Origin: Bosea sp. (in: a-proteobacteria)
GTDB lineage: Bacteria; Pseudomonadota; Alphaproteobacteria; Rhizobiales; Beijerinckiaceae
DNA: 64,000 nucleotides
Assembly: GCF_023953965.1 (NCBI RefSeq)
Contig: NZ_JAMLIX010000001.1
Location: 2,294,501 to 2,358,500 of the forward strand
Direction: 5' to 3'
Below, piece after piece: positions 22,893 to 30,210 of this stretch. The stretch's first letter is position 1; every line of letters begins with the position of its first letter. The notes beneath the pieces are model-generated. The model worked only from the letters and a program-made list of their open reading frames with translations, made no database searches and was not told the origin of the DNA. The translations under genes were made by a program, and so were the position numbers.

Positions 22893-23690
22893 TCACCCCT
22901 TCAGCAGCCATTCGTGCTCGGCGGCGTTGTGGAACTTCCAGGTCCGCCTCGGCCCGGCCATGACGTTGAGATAGTAGAGATCGTAGCCGTGGCAGGTGGC
23001 GCAGGGGTGATAGCCCTTCGGCACCAGCACGACGTCGCCATCCTCGATCGCCATGCTCTCGTCCAGGCTGCGGTCGTCGGTGTAGACGCGCTGGAAGCCG
23101 AAGCCCTGCGGCGGGTTCAGGCGGTGATAATAGGTCTCCTCCAGATGGGATTCGCGCGGCAGGTCGTCCCGGTCGTGCTTGTGGGGCGGGTAGCTCGAGG
23201 TGTTGCCCGCGGGCGTGATCACCTCGACGACGAGCAGCGCATCCGCCGGCTCGCTCTCGGGCAGGATATTGGTGACGTGGCGGGTGTTGGAGCCCTTGCC
23301 GCGGGTCTCCTGGCCGAGATCGCCCGGCTCGATGACGCGCACCGGCAGTCCGCCGCCCAGGCCCGGCGCCGTGCAGACGGCGAGCTCGAGATCCGTCGTG
23401 GCGGTGACCGACCAGCCGCCGCCTTGCGGGACATAGACCGCCCAGGGCTTGCCGTCGAAGGGGCTCATGCGCCGGCCGAGCTCGCCGAGCGGCCTGCCTC
23501 CGGCCGCGACCCTTCCCTTGCCGGTGACGAAGACGAGGCAGGTCTCGCGATCCTCGCTCTTCGCCGAGGCGGTCTCGCCCGGCTTCAGGCGGTAGAGGTC
23601 GAAGCCGACATAGGTCCAGCCGGCGCTTTGCGGCGTGACATGGGTGACGCGGTCATGCGTTCCGCTCGGCCTGACCTTGAGATGCGACAT
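22893..23690 (-). CDS. iolB: 5-deoxy-glucuronate isomerase
   Basis: IolB converts 5-deoxy-D-glucuronate to 2-deoxy-5-keto-D-gluconate in myo-inositol breakdown; 265 residues, a double cupin. Metal-ligand motifs are recognisable in SSYPPHKHDRDD and ESHLEETYYHRLNPPQGFGFQRVYTDD, followed by VPKGYHPCATCHGYDLYYLNVMAG in short pieces. I start at ATG 23690 (MSHLKVRPSG), preceded by GGAGAGGAATGAG. It is the last gene of iolC-iolD-iolE-iolB, 28 bases after iolE. Confidence 0.95.
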   Translation of the reverse strand: MSHLKVRPSGTHDRVTHVTPQSAGWTYVGFDLYRLKPGETASAKSEDRETCLVFVTGKGRVAAGGRPLGELGRRMSPFDGKPWAVYVPQGGGWSVTATTDLELAVCTAPGLGGGLPVRVIEPGDLGQETRGKGSNTRHVTNILPESEPADALLVVEVITPAGNTSSYPPHKHDRDDLPRESHLEETYYHRLNPPQGFGFQRVYTDDRSLDESMAIEDGDVVLVPKGYHPCATCHGYDLYYLNVMAGPRRTWKFHNAAEHEWLLKG

Positions 23691-23718
23691 CGGCTCATTC
23701 CTCTCCGTTGGGCTGCCG

Positions 23719-24603
23719 TCAGGCCAGCCCCGCTTCCGCGATGAAGCGGCTGAGATTGGCGTGGCCGAGCCTGGCATAGGCCGCGGGCTCCGCCTTCTTC
23801 GGGTCCTGTTCGGCCTCGACCACGATCCAGCCGGAATAACCCCGAAGCTCCTTCAGCACGCGGACATAGTCGATCAGGCCGTCGCCCGGGACGGTGTAGA
23901 CGCCGGCGAGCACCGCTTCGAGGAAGGACCAGTCCCCGCGATTGGCGCGCCACATCACCGCCTCGCGGATGTCCTTGCAATGGACGTGGCGGATGCGCGC
24001 CTTCCAGTGGCGGGCGATGCGGGCGGGATCGCCGCCGCCCCAGGTCGCATGGCCGGTATCGAGCAAGAGGCCGACGGCTTCCCCGGTGATGCTCATGAAG
24101 CGGTCGATCTCGGCCTCGGTCTGGATGACCGTGCCCATATGGTGGTGGTAGACGAGCCTGAGGCCGTATTCGGCCTCGACCGCTGCGGCGAAGTTGGTGT
24201 AGCGCGCGCCGAAATCGTCCCATTGCGGCTTCGGCAGGACGGGGCGGGCCGAGAGCGGCCTGGCGATGTCGGAATGGATCGCGTTCGAGGTCTCGGCCGC
24301 GATCAGGACCGTTGAGCCCATCGCGCTGAGCAGGCCCGCATGGGCTCTCACGGCCTCCATCTCGGCGGCGACGTCGCGGATCAGCAATTCCGTCGAATAC
24401 CAGCCCGAGACCAGGGCGTGGCCGTGCGCGTCGAGGATCGGCTTCAGCTTGCCCGCCTCGCGCGGGAACTTGTTGCCGAGCTCCATGCCGGTGAAGCCGG
24501 CTTCGCGGGCCTCTCTCAGGCAGGTTTCGAGCGGGATGTCGCCGCCGATCTCCAGCATGTCGTCATTCGACCAGCCGATGGGGTTCGCGCCGATGCGGAT
24601 CAT
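23719..24603 (-). CDS. iolE: myo-inosose-2 dehydratase
   Basis: IolE dehydrates 2-keto-myo-inositol to trihydroxycyclohexane-dione; 294 residues of the xylose-isomerase-like TIM-barrel family. It begins MIRIGANPIGWSNDDM, a hallmark, and carries the metal-site pieces FTGMELGNKFPRE, LVYHHHMGTVIQTEAE, LLLDTGHATWGGGDP and VHCKDIRE, ending with VVEAEQDPKKA. The start at 24603 gives the family N-terminus; a longer upstream frame runs into the iolD gene. It is the third gene of the operon, 28 bases after iolD. Confidence 0.96.
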   Translation of the reverse strand: MIRIGANPIGWSNDDMLEIGGDIPLETCLREAREAGFTGMELGNKFPREAGKLKPILDAHGHALVSGWYSTELLIRDVAAEMEAVRAHAGLLSAMGSTVLIAAETSNAIHSDIARPLSARPVLPKPQWDDFGARYTNFAAAVEAEYGLRLVYHHHMGTVIQTEAEIDRFMSITGEAVGLLLDTGHATWGGGDPARIARHWKARIRHVHCKDIREAVMWRANRGDWSFLEAVLAGVYTVPGDGLIDYVRVLKELRGYSGWIVVEAEQDPKKAEPAAYARLGHANLSRFIAEAGLA

Positions 24604-24631
24604 GTCTCGGGTCTTTCCTGCTGTCTGCCCG

Positions 24632-26482
24632 TTACTCACCGAGGCGCTGCCGCTTGCGCCGCGCGTCGTAGTCCACCCGTGCCGCGCGGACCTCGTCGCG
24701 CTCGCTGACCTCGGGCACCGCGACGTCCCACCAGGCGCCGCCGGCACCGGTCGAGGTGAGCGGGTCGGTGTCGATGACGACGACCGTGGTGCGGCTGTTC
24801 GCCCTCGCCTGCGCCAGCGCGGTCTCCAGCTCCGCGATCGAGGCCGCCTTCGCCGCGGTCGCGCCGAGGCTCGCGGCATGGGCGACGAAGTCGATCTCGG
24901 GCAGGGTCTCGTGCCGGGTGTCCTTGAGCAGGTTGTTGAAGCTCTGGCCGCCGGTGGCGTTCTGGAGCCGGTTGATGCAGCCGAAGCCGCGATTGTCGAG
25001 CAGCACGATGGTGAGCTTGAGGCCGAGCATCACCGAGGTCGCGATCTCGGAATTGAGCATCAGATAGGAGCCGTCGCCGACCATGACGACGACCTCCCTG
25101 TCCGGCCGTGCCATCTTGGCGCCGAGCCCGCCGGCGATCTCGTAGCCCATGCAGGAATAGCCGTATTCGGCGTGGTAGGAGCCGGGCGGGCCGGCTCGCC
25201 AGAGCTTGTGCAGCTCGCCGGGCAGGCCGCCGGCGGCATGCAGCAGGATAATGTCCGAGCCGAGCGCGCGCTGGACGGCGCCGATGACCTGCGCATCCGA
25301 GGGGAGGCTTGCGTTCGTCGGGGCGGTGGCGGCGTCCGCCTCTGCGCGCCATGCGGCCTTGCCGGCCCTGGCGCCGGCGGTCCAGCCTGCCGGCGCCTTC
25401 CAGTCGCCGATGGCTTCGGCGAGCTCGGCGAGGCCCTCGCGGGCGTCCGCGACCAGCGGCAGGGCGCGGTGCTTGCCGGCGTCGAAGGGCTGGACGTTGA
25501 GGCCGATGATCGTCTTCCGCGCGGCGCCGAACAGCGCCCAGGAGCCGGTGGTGAAATCCTGAAGCCTTGTGCCGACGGCGAGGATCAGGTCCGCCTCGGC
25601 GGCGAGGCGGTTGGCGGCCGCCGTGCCGGTGACGCCGACGGCCGCCATGTTGAGCGCGTCGTCGTCGGGCAGGGCGGATTTGCCGCCTTGCGTCTCGCAG
25701 ACGGGGATGCCGGTCTCGGCCGAGAAGCGGGCGAGCGCCGCGCTCGCGCCGGAATAGAGCACGCCGCCGCCGGCGACGATCAGCGGTTTTTTCGCGGATT
25801 TCAGGGCATCGGTCGCGGCCTTCAGCTCGTCGCGGTCGGAGCGGGGGCGGCGTGGCATCCAGAGGCGCTCGGCGAAGAAGCTCTCGGGATAATCGAAAGC
25901 CTCGGCCTGCACGTCCTGGCACAGCGCCAGCGTGACCGGGCCGCATTCGGCCGGGTCGGTCAGCACCTGCATGGCGCGGGCGAGCGCGGGGATGATCTGC
26001 TCGGGGCGGGTGATGCGGTCGAAATAGCGCGAGACGGGACGGAAGCAATCGTTCGCGGAGACCGTGCCGTCGCCGAAATCCTCGACCTGCTGGAGGACGG
26101 GGTCGGGAATGCGGCTGGCGAAGACGTCGCCCGGCAAGAGCAGCACCGGCAGGCGGTTGACATGGGCGAGTGCGGCGGCGGTGACGAGATTGGTCGCGCC
26201 GGGACCGATCGAGGTGGTCGCGGCCATGAAGCGGCGGCGCATCTGCGCCTTGGCATAGGCGATGGCCGCGTGCGCCATGGCCTGCTCGTTATGGGCGCGG
26301 AAGGTCGGCAGGCGCTCGCGCTCGTGCCAGAGCGCTTCGCCCAGCCCCGCGACATTGCCATGGCCGAAGATCGCCCAGACGCCACCGAAGATCGGCAGGC
26401 GCTTGCCGTCGATCTCGGTCATCTGGCGGCTGAGGAAGCGCGTCAGCGCCTGCGCCATGGTGAGGCGGATGGTGGCGGTCAT
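24632..26482 (-). CDS. iolD: 3D-(3,5/4)-trihydroxycyclohexane-1,2-dione hydrolase
   Basis: IolD, a thiamine-diphosphate enzyme that opens the cyclohexane ring to 5-deoxy-glucuronate; 616 residues, as expected. The N-terminal domain has the family GGVWAIFGHGNVAGLGEAL and the catalytic glutamate region AHNEQAMAHAAIA; the middle domain reads GGGVLYSGASAALARF; the C-terminal TPP motif begins VMVGDGSYLMLNSEIAT and ends LLDNRGFGCINRLQ. It follows iolC by 13 bases and precedes iolE by 28. Confidence 0.97.
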   Translation of the reverse strand: MTATIRLTMAQALTRFLSRQMTEIDGKRLPIFGGVWAIFGHGNVAGLGEALWHERERLPTFRAHNEQAMAHAAIAYAKAQMRRRFMAATTSIGPGATNLVTAAALAHVNRLPVLLLPGDVFASRIPDPVLQQVEDFGDGTVSANDCFRPVSRYFDRITRPEQIIPALARAMQVLTDPAECGPVTLALCQDVQAEAFDYPESFFAERLWMPRRPRSDRDELKAATDALKSAKKPLIVAGGGVLYSGASAALARFSAETGIPVCETQGGKSALPDDDALNMAAVGVTGTAAANRLAAEADLILAVGTRLQDFTTGSWALFGAARKTIIGLNVQPFDAGKHRALPLVADAREGLAELAEAIGDWKAPAGWTAGARAGKAAWRAEADAATAPTNASLPSDAQVIGAVQRALGSDIILLHAAGGLPGELHKLWRAGPPGSYHAEYGYSCMGYEIAGGLGAKMARPDREVVVMVGDGSYLMLNSEIATSVMLGLKLTIVLLDNRGFGCINRLQNATGGQSFNNLLKDTRHETLPEIDFVAHAASLGATAAKAASIAELETALAQARANSRTTVVVIDTDPLTSTGAGGAWWDVAVPEVSERDEVRAARVDYDARRKRQRLGE

Positions 26483-26495
26483 GATCGATCTCCGG

Positions 26496-28430
26496 CTAGG
26501 CCGCCTTGCGGCCGCGCGTGGCGAGCCAGAGGCCGGTCAGCGCCTCGAAGCGCTGCGCCATGTCGGCGATGGCCTCCTCATCGGAAATCTGGCCTGAAAG
26601 CCAGCCCTCGGCCGCGTTCATGAAGATGGTGCGCCCGACCGCGAAACCCTTGACGATGGGTGCGTTCGCCGTGGCGGCGAAACCGGCTTCCAGCTCGTCC
26701 GCGGGTGCGTCGAGGCCGAGCAGCACGACGCCGCGGCACCAGGGATCGTGCCGGGCGATCGCTGCCTCGATCGCCGCCCAGGCTGCGGCCGAGGCTTGCG
26801 GCTCCAGCTTCCACCAGTCGGGCTTGATGCCGAGCGCGTAGATCTCGTCGAGCGCACGGGCGACCGTGTCGGTGCCAAGCGCGCCATGCTTGCCGGCGAT
26901 GATCTCGATCAGGAGCTCGCGCCCGACCTTGCGTGCCGCCTCGAACAAGGTCCGGAGCTTCTCCTGCTGCTCGCGCTTCAGCGCGGGGGGATCGTCCGGG
27001 TGGTAGAAGCACAGGCATTTGATGCAGTGGTCGACCGGCCATTCCGGCAGGAGGGAGCCGATATCCTGGCTTGTCTCGAAGCGCAGCGGACGCGAGCCCG
27101 GCCGCTCGACCGGGCGGCCGAGCCAGGAGAAGGGGTGGCGGGCGAATTCGAACATCGCCTCGCGGCCGTGCTTCTCGTCGAGCAGCATGCCATAGCCGGG
27201 CCGGCCATCGGCGACGCGGGCGGCGGCCTTGACCGCGAGCACCTTGAAAGCGCGGATGCGGGCCGGATCGGCGCCGAGCTTCGCGGCAAGCTCCTCGAGC
27301 TGGGAGCGGTGGTCGCAGGCGAGCGCCATCAGCGAGGGGATGCCGCGCCGGCGCGTCGTCGCCCAGTGGATGTGGTTGATCGCCTCGTCCTTGCGCAATG
27401 CCCGGTGCGGGCTGCCTTCCTTCAGGAAATATCGCAGCTCCTCGAAGGTCGGGTTTTCCGGCGCGCAGAGCAGGCGCGAGACGGCGAAGGCGCCGCAGGC
27501 ATTGGCCCAGGTCGCCGTGGTCTGCAAGCTCTCGCCGCCGAGCCAGCCGCGCAGGAAGCCGGACATGAAGGCGTCGCCCGCGCCCAAGACGTTGTAGACC
27601 TCGATCGGGAAACCGCGGCCGACGATGCCCTGCTCCAGATCCTCCGGAATCGCGCCCTCATAGACGATGCAGCCCATCGGGCCGCGCTTCAGCACGATGG
27701 TCGCGGGCGTGAGCGAACGGATCGTCCTCAGCGCCGGCATGAGCTCGCTTTCGCCCGAGGCGATCAGCACCTCCTCCTCCGTGCCGACGACGAGGTCGCA
27801 GCCGGGCAGGACTGTCTTCATCCGCGCGGAGACGGCGTCGGAGGCGATGTAGCGGTTGTCGCCGGCGTCGTGGCCGGCGAGCCCCCAGAGATTGGGGCGG
27901 TAGTCGATGTCGAGCACGACCTTGCCGCCGGCCTCGCGCATCAGCCGCATCGCCTTGCGCTGGGCGGCCTCGGGGCCGGGCCTGGCGAAATGCGTGCCGG
28001 TGACGACGACGGCGCGGGCCCGCGCGATGAAGGCGGGGTCGATGTCGCCTTCCTCCAGCGCCATGTCGGCGCAGTTCTCGCGGTAGAACAGCAGCGGGAA
28101 GGAGGCATCGCTCTCGACCGAGAGGAGGGCGAGCGCGGTGAGCCGCTCGGGATCGGTCTTCACGCCGGCGAGGTCCACGCCCTCGCGGGCGAGCTGCTCG
28201 CGCAGGAAGCGGCCGAACTGCTCGTTGCCGACGCGGGTGAGCAGCGCCGAGCGCAGGCCGAGCCGGGCCGTGCCGATGGCGATGTTGGCCGGGCAGCCGC
28301 CGACCGATTTGGCGAAGCTCGCGACATCCTCCAGCCGCGAGCCGATCTGCTGGCCGTAGAGATCGACCGAGGCACGGCCGATGGTGATGACGTCGAGCGG
28401 CTGCGCCGATCCGCCGAGCGGTCCCGCCAT
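26496..28430 (-). CDS. iolC: Fused 5-dehydro-2-deoxygluconokinase with C-terminal DUF2090 (aldolase-like) domain
   Basis: A 644-residue two-domain protein. Residues about 15-325 are a PfkB sugar kinase: VGGCPANIAIGTARLG at the start and NVLGAGDAFMSGFLRGWLGG as the catalytic anion-hole motif; this part phosphorylates 2-deoxy-5-keto-gluconate. From about 335 to the end is a DUF2090 domain (MALACDHRSQLEELAAKLG, DEKHGREAMFEF, GLDAPADELEAGF), TIM-barrel-like and generally assumed to give the next, aldolase-type step. The fused form is common in proteobacteria, and no separate iolJ is visible here. ATG 28430 follows GGAGGACAAC. It is the first gene of the operon. Confidence 0.96.
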   Translation of the reverse strand: MAGPLGGSAQPLDVITIGRASVDLYGQQIGSRLEDVASFAKSVGGCPANIAIGTARLGLRSALLTRVGNEQFGRFLREQLAREGVDLAGVKTDPERLTALALLSVESDASFPLLFYRENCADMALEEGDIDPAFIARARAVVVTGTHFARPGPEAAQRKAMRLMREAGGKVVLDIDYRPNLWGLAGHDAGDNRYIASDAVSARMKTVLPGCDLVVGTEEEVLIASGESELMPALRTIRSLTPATIVLKRGPMGCIVYEGAIPEDLEQGIVGRGFPIEVYNVLGAGDAFMSGFLRGWLGGESLQTTATWANACGAFAVSRLLCAPENPTFEELRYFLKEGSPHRALRKDEAINHIHWATTRRRGIPSLMALACDHRSQLEELAAKLGADPARIRAFKVLAVKAAARVADGRPGYGMLLDEKHGREAMFEFARHPFSWLGRPVERPGSRPLRFETSQDIGSLLPEWPVDHCIKCLCFYHPDDPPALKREQQEKLRTLFEAARKVGRELLIEIIAGKHGALGTDTVARALDEIYALGIKPDWWKLEPQASAAAWAAIEAAIARHDPWCRGVVLLGLDAPADELEAGFAATANAPIVKGFAVGRTIFMNAAEGWLSGQISDEEAIADMAQRFEALTGLWLATRGRKAA

Positions 28431-28486
28431 GTTGTCCTCCGGCCTTAAGACGGTCAGCGGCGCCGAACGGCCCGCATCGTAAAAAT

Positions 28487-28530
28487 GAAATGATAATTCC
28501 AGCATCTCGTCAATGCGGAATAGCTATTCC
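28487..28530 (-). promoter_or_regulatory. Two candidate IolR operators before iolC
   Basis: In the 107-base gap between iolR and iolC, a perfect 14-base palindrome GGAATAGCTATTCC lies at 28517-28530, and a near copy GGAATTATCATTTC (minus strand) at 28487-28500. Both match the GGAA-N6-TTCC pattern I recall for the Sinorhizobium meliloti IolR repressor (the second with TTTC). Their centres are exactly 30 bp apart, close to three helical turns. The intervening AT-rich DNA is the likely iolC promoter. Confidence 0.7.
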
Positions 28531-28537
28531 TGTGTCG

Positions 28538-29392
28538 TCAGCCCGGCGTGCCGTGTCCGCTCCGGCGGGCCTCGCCGATACCGACCGCGAGCGCCATCGC
28601 CAGCGCCATGGTCGAGGCGAGCGTGCGAAAGCCGCCGAAATCCGCCTCCGCCACCTCGAACCACAGTTTCGCGAGGCCCGCCAACGGGGAAAACGCGCTG
28701 TCGGTGATGGCGATGAGCGGCACGCCCCGTTCGGCGAGGCCGCGCGCATCCGCGATGGTGGCGGGCGCATAGGGCGAGAACGAGACGACGATGACGGCGT
28801 CCTTCGGCGTGGCGAAGGCGATCATCTCGGGATCGAGGCCGGCGGCGGATTCGATCAGCTGGTTGCGGACCTTGAGCTTGCCGAGCGCATAGGCGAGATA
28901 GCTCGCCACCGGATAGGAGCGGCGCCGGGCGAGGATATGGATCGTCTCGGCACGGGCGAGCACCGCGATCGCGCGGTCGAGCGTCGCCTCGTCGAGGGTG
29001 CGGCTCATCATGTCGAGCGATTTGCGCGAGGCCGTCAGCAGGCCGTCGAGGATGCGGTGGTTGCCGGCGGCGCCATCGTCGCCCCCCCGCAGCATGGCGA
29101 GGCGTTCCTCATAGCTCGAATTGCGCCCACGCAGCCTTTCGCGGAAGACGGCCTGCAGGCTGGTGAAGCCGTCGAAGCCCAGATGCTGGGCGAAGCGGAT
29201 CAGGGTGGAGGGCTGCACCCCGGCCGAGACCGCGATGCTGGCGGCGGTTCCGAAGGCGATCTCGTCGGGGTTGTCGAGGGCATAGGCCGCGATCTGCGCG
29301 ATGCGCTTGGGCAGGCTCTCGCGCTGGCTGAGGATCAGCGCGCGCAACCCGTCGAAATCGCGCGGCAACTCCGCAACGGCGGTCTCGCTCAT
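28538..29392 (-). CDS. iolR: RpiR family regulator, probable inositol catabolism repressor IolR
   Basis: A 284-residue RpiR-type regulator. Residues about 15-85 are the HTH_6 domain (LPKRIAQIAAYALDNPDEIAF, VSAGVQPSTLIRFAQHLGF with recognition helix), and about 120-250 form a SIS sugar-phosphate-binding domain (HILARRRSYPVASYLAYAL, DAVIVVSFSPYAPATIADA). ATG 29392 (MSETAVAELPRD) is chosen over the upstream in-frame start at 29455, which lacks support. It lies immediately upstream of iolCDEB on the same strand and next to IolR-type operators, so it most likely represses the operon until an inositol-derived phosphate binds. Confidence 0.9.
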   Translation of the reverse strand: MSETAVAELPRDFDGLRALILSQRESLPKRIAQIAAYALDNPDEIAFGTAASIAVSAGVQPSTLIRFAQHLGFDGFTSLQAVFRERLRGRNSSYEERLAMLRGGDDGAAGNHRILDGLLTASRKSLDMMSRTLDEATLDRAIAVLARAETIHILARRRSYPVASYLAYALGKLKVRNQLIESAAGLDPEMIAFATPKDAVIVVSFSPYAPATIADARGLAERGVPLIAITDSAFSPLAGLAKLWFEVAEADFGGFRTLASTMALAMALAVGIGEARRSGHGTPG

Positions 29393-29523
29393 TGATGGAT
29401 GCCCGCTCCCGCCCCCGATCGCGACAGTTCTGGCAGCGAAGCGCAAATGGAGCAAGCGTTCCGCCGAAGGAACGGACGATCGATCGGTCCTTGCGAAAGA
29501 CGTCGCGATGCCGGGGGTGTCAT

Positions 29524-29542
29524 GTTATACGAAGCGTATAAC
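29524..29542. promoter_or_regulatory. Palindromic operator/promoter of the toxin-antitoxin operon
   Basis: A perfect 8-base inverted repeat, GTTATACG (29524-29531) and CGTATAAC (29535-29542), with a 3-base spacer, sits 16 bases before the antitoxin start. It overlaps TATAC/TATAAC sequences able to act as a -10. Such placement is typical of autoregulation by an antitoxin or toxin-antitoxin complex. Confidence 0.75.
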
Positions 29543-29557
29543 GGAAAGGCCGCGATC

Positions 29558-29818
29558 ATGAGCGAGGCGAAGAAGGTCGAGACGGCCGAGGCGACGGTGC
29601 TCCAGATCCGCAAGATCGGCAATTCGCTCGGCCTCATCCTGCCCAAGGAACTGCTGGTGCAGCTCGGCTTCGGCGAGGGCGACAGGCTGGAGGTCGTTCG
29701 GCAGCCGGAAGGCGGGCTCAAGCTTCAGCGCCACGACGATTTGCACGCACGGGCGATGGCCGCCGCGCGTCAGGCGATGAAGGATTATGCGGGCGCGCTG
29801 CGTGAGCTCGCCAAATGA
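29558..29818 (+). CDS. AbrB/MazE-type antitoxin
   Basis: An 86-residue DNA-binding antitoxin. The swapped-hairpin AbrB domain is clear: VLQIRKIGNSLGLILPKELLVQLGFGEGDRLEVV. The C-terminal about 35 residues (ARAMAAARQAMKDYAGALRELAK) are the expected toxin-neutralising helix. I start at ATG 29558, with GGAAAGG 10-15 bases upstream and the palindromic operator just before; the alternative ATG at 29522 would put the operator inside the gene. Its stop overlaps the Doc start (ATGA), the standard coupled arrangement. Confidence 0.88.
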   Translation: MSEAKKVETAEATVLQIRKIGNSLGLILPKELLVQLGFGEGDRLEVVRQPEGGLKLQRHDDLHARAMAAARQAMKDYAGALRELAK

Positions 29819-30210
29819 GCGAGCCGCTGTGGCTCTCGGCGGAGATCGTCTACGATATCCATGCCGAGCAGCTCGCGCTCTTCGGCGGGCCGGGCGGCAT
29901 CCGCGATCCGGGCCTGCTCGAATCGGCGCTGGCACGGCCGCTGAACCGCTTCGCCTATGGCGAGACCGATCTTGCCGTGCTCGCCGCGGCCTATGCCTCC
30001 GGCATTGCCCGCAACCTCCCGTTCATCGATGGCAACAAGCGGGGCGCCCTGCTCGCCTTGCTCGTTTTCCTGCGTCTCAACGGTGTCGCCTTCGCGCCAT
30101 CGCAGGAGAGTGCCGCCGCCGCCATCCTCGCGCTCGCCGCCGGTGAGGTCGACGAGGAGGGCCTGACCCGCTGGATCCGCGACAACTGGCCGAAGGAGGC
30201 CGCCCGATGA
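29815..30210 (+). CDS. doc: Doc family (Fic-fold) toxin with altered catalytic motif
   Basis: A 131-residue death-on-curing type toxin; P1 Doc phosphorylates EF-Tu. The family signature is near residues 65-76, but reads ARNLPFIDGNKR: the catalytic histidine expected before Pro-Phe is Leu68 (codon CTC at 30016-30018, one base from CAC), and the residue after R76 is Gly instead of the usual Thr. The remaining motif Asp, Asn, Lys, Arg are intact. In P1 Doc, changing this histidine abolishes toxicity, so this protein may be inactive or work differently. It begins in a four-base overlap with the antitoxin and ends in a four-base overlap with pepT, so three genes are coupled. Confidence 0.85.
   Translation: MSEPLWLSAEIVYDIHAEQLALFGGPGGIRDPGLLESALARPLNRFAYGETDLAVLAAAYASGIARNLPFIDGNKRGALLALLVFLRLNGVAFAPSQESAAAAILALAAGEVDEEGLTRWIRDNWPKEAAR

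Noticed and set aside
29522..29557. Alternative antitoxin start at ATG 29522.
   Set aside because: This would place the palindromic operator inside the coding region; ATG 29558 has a better-placed ribosome-binding site.
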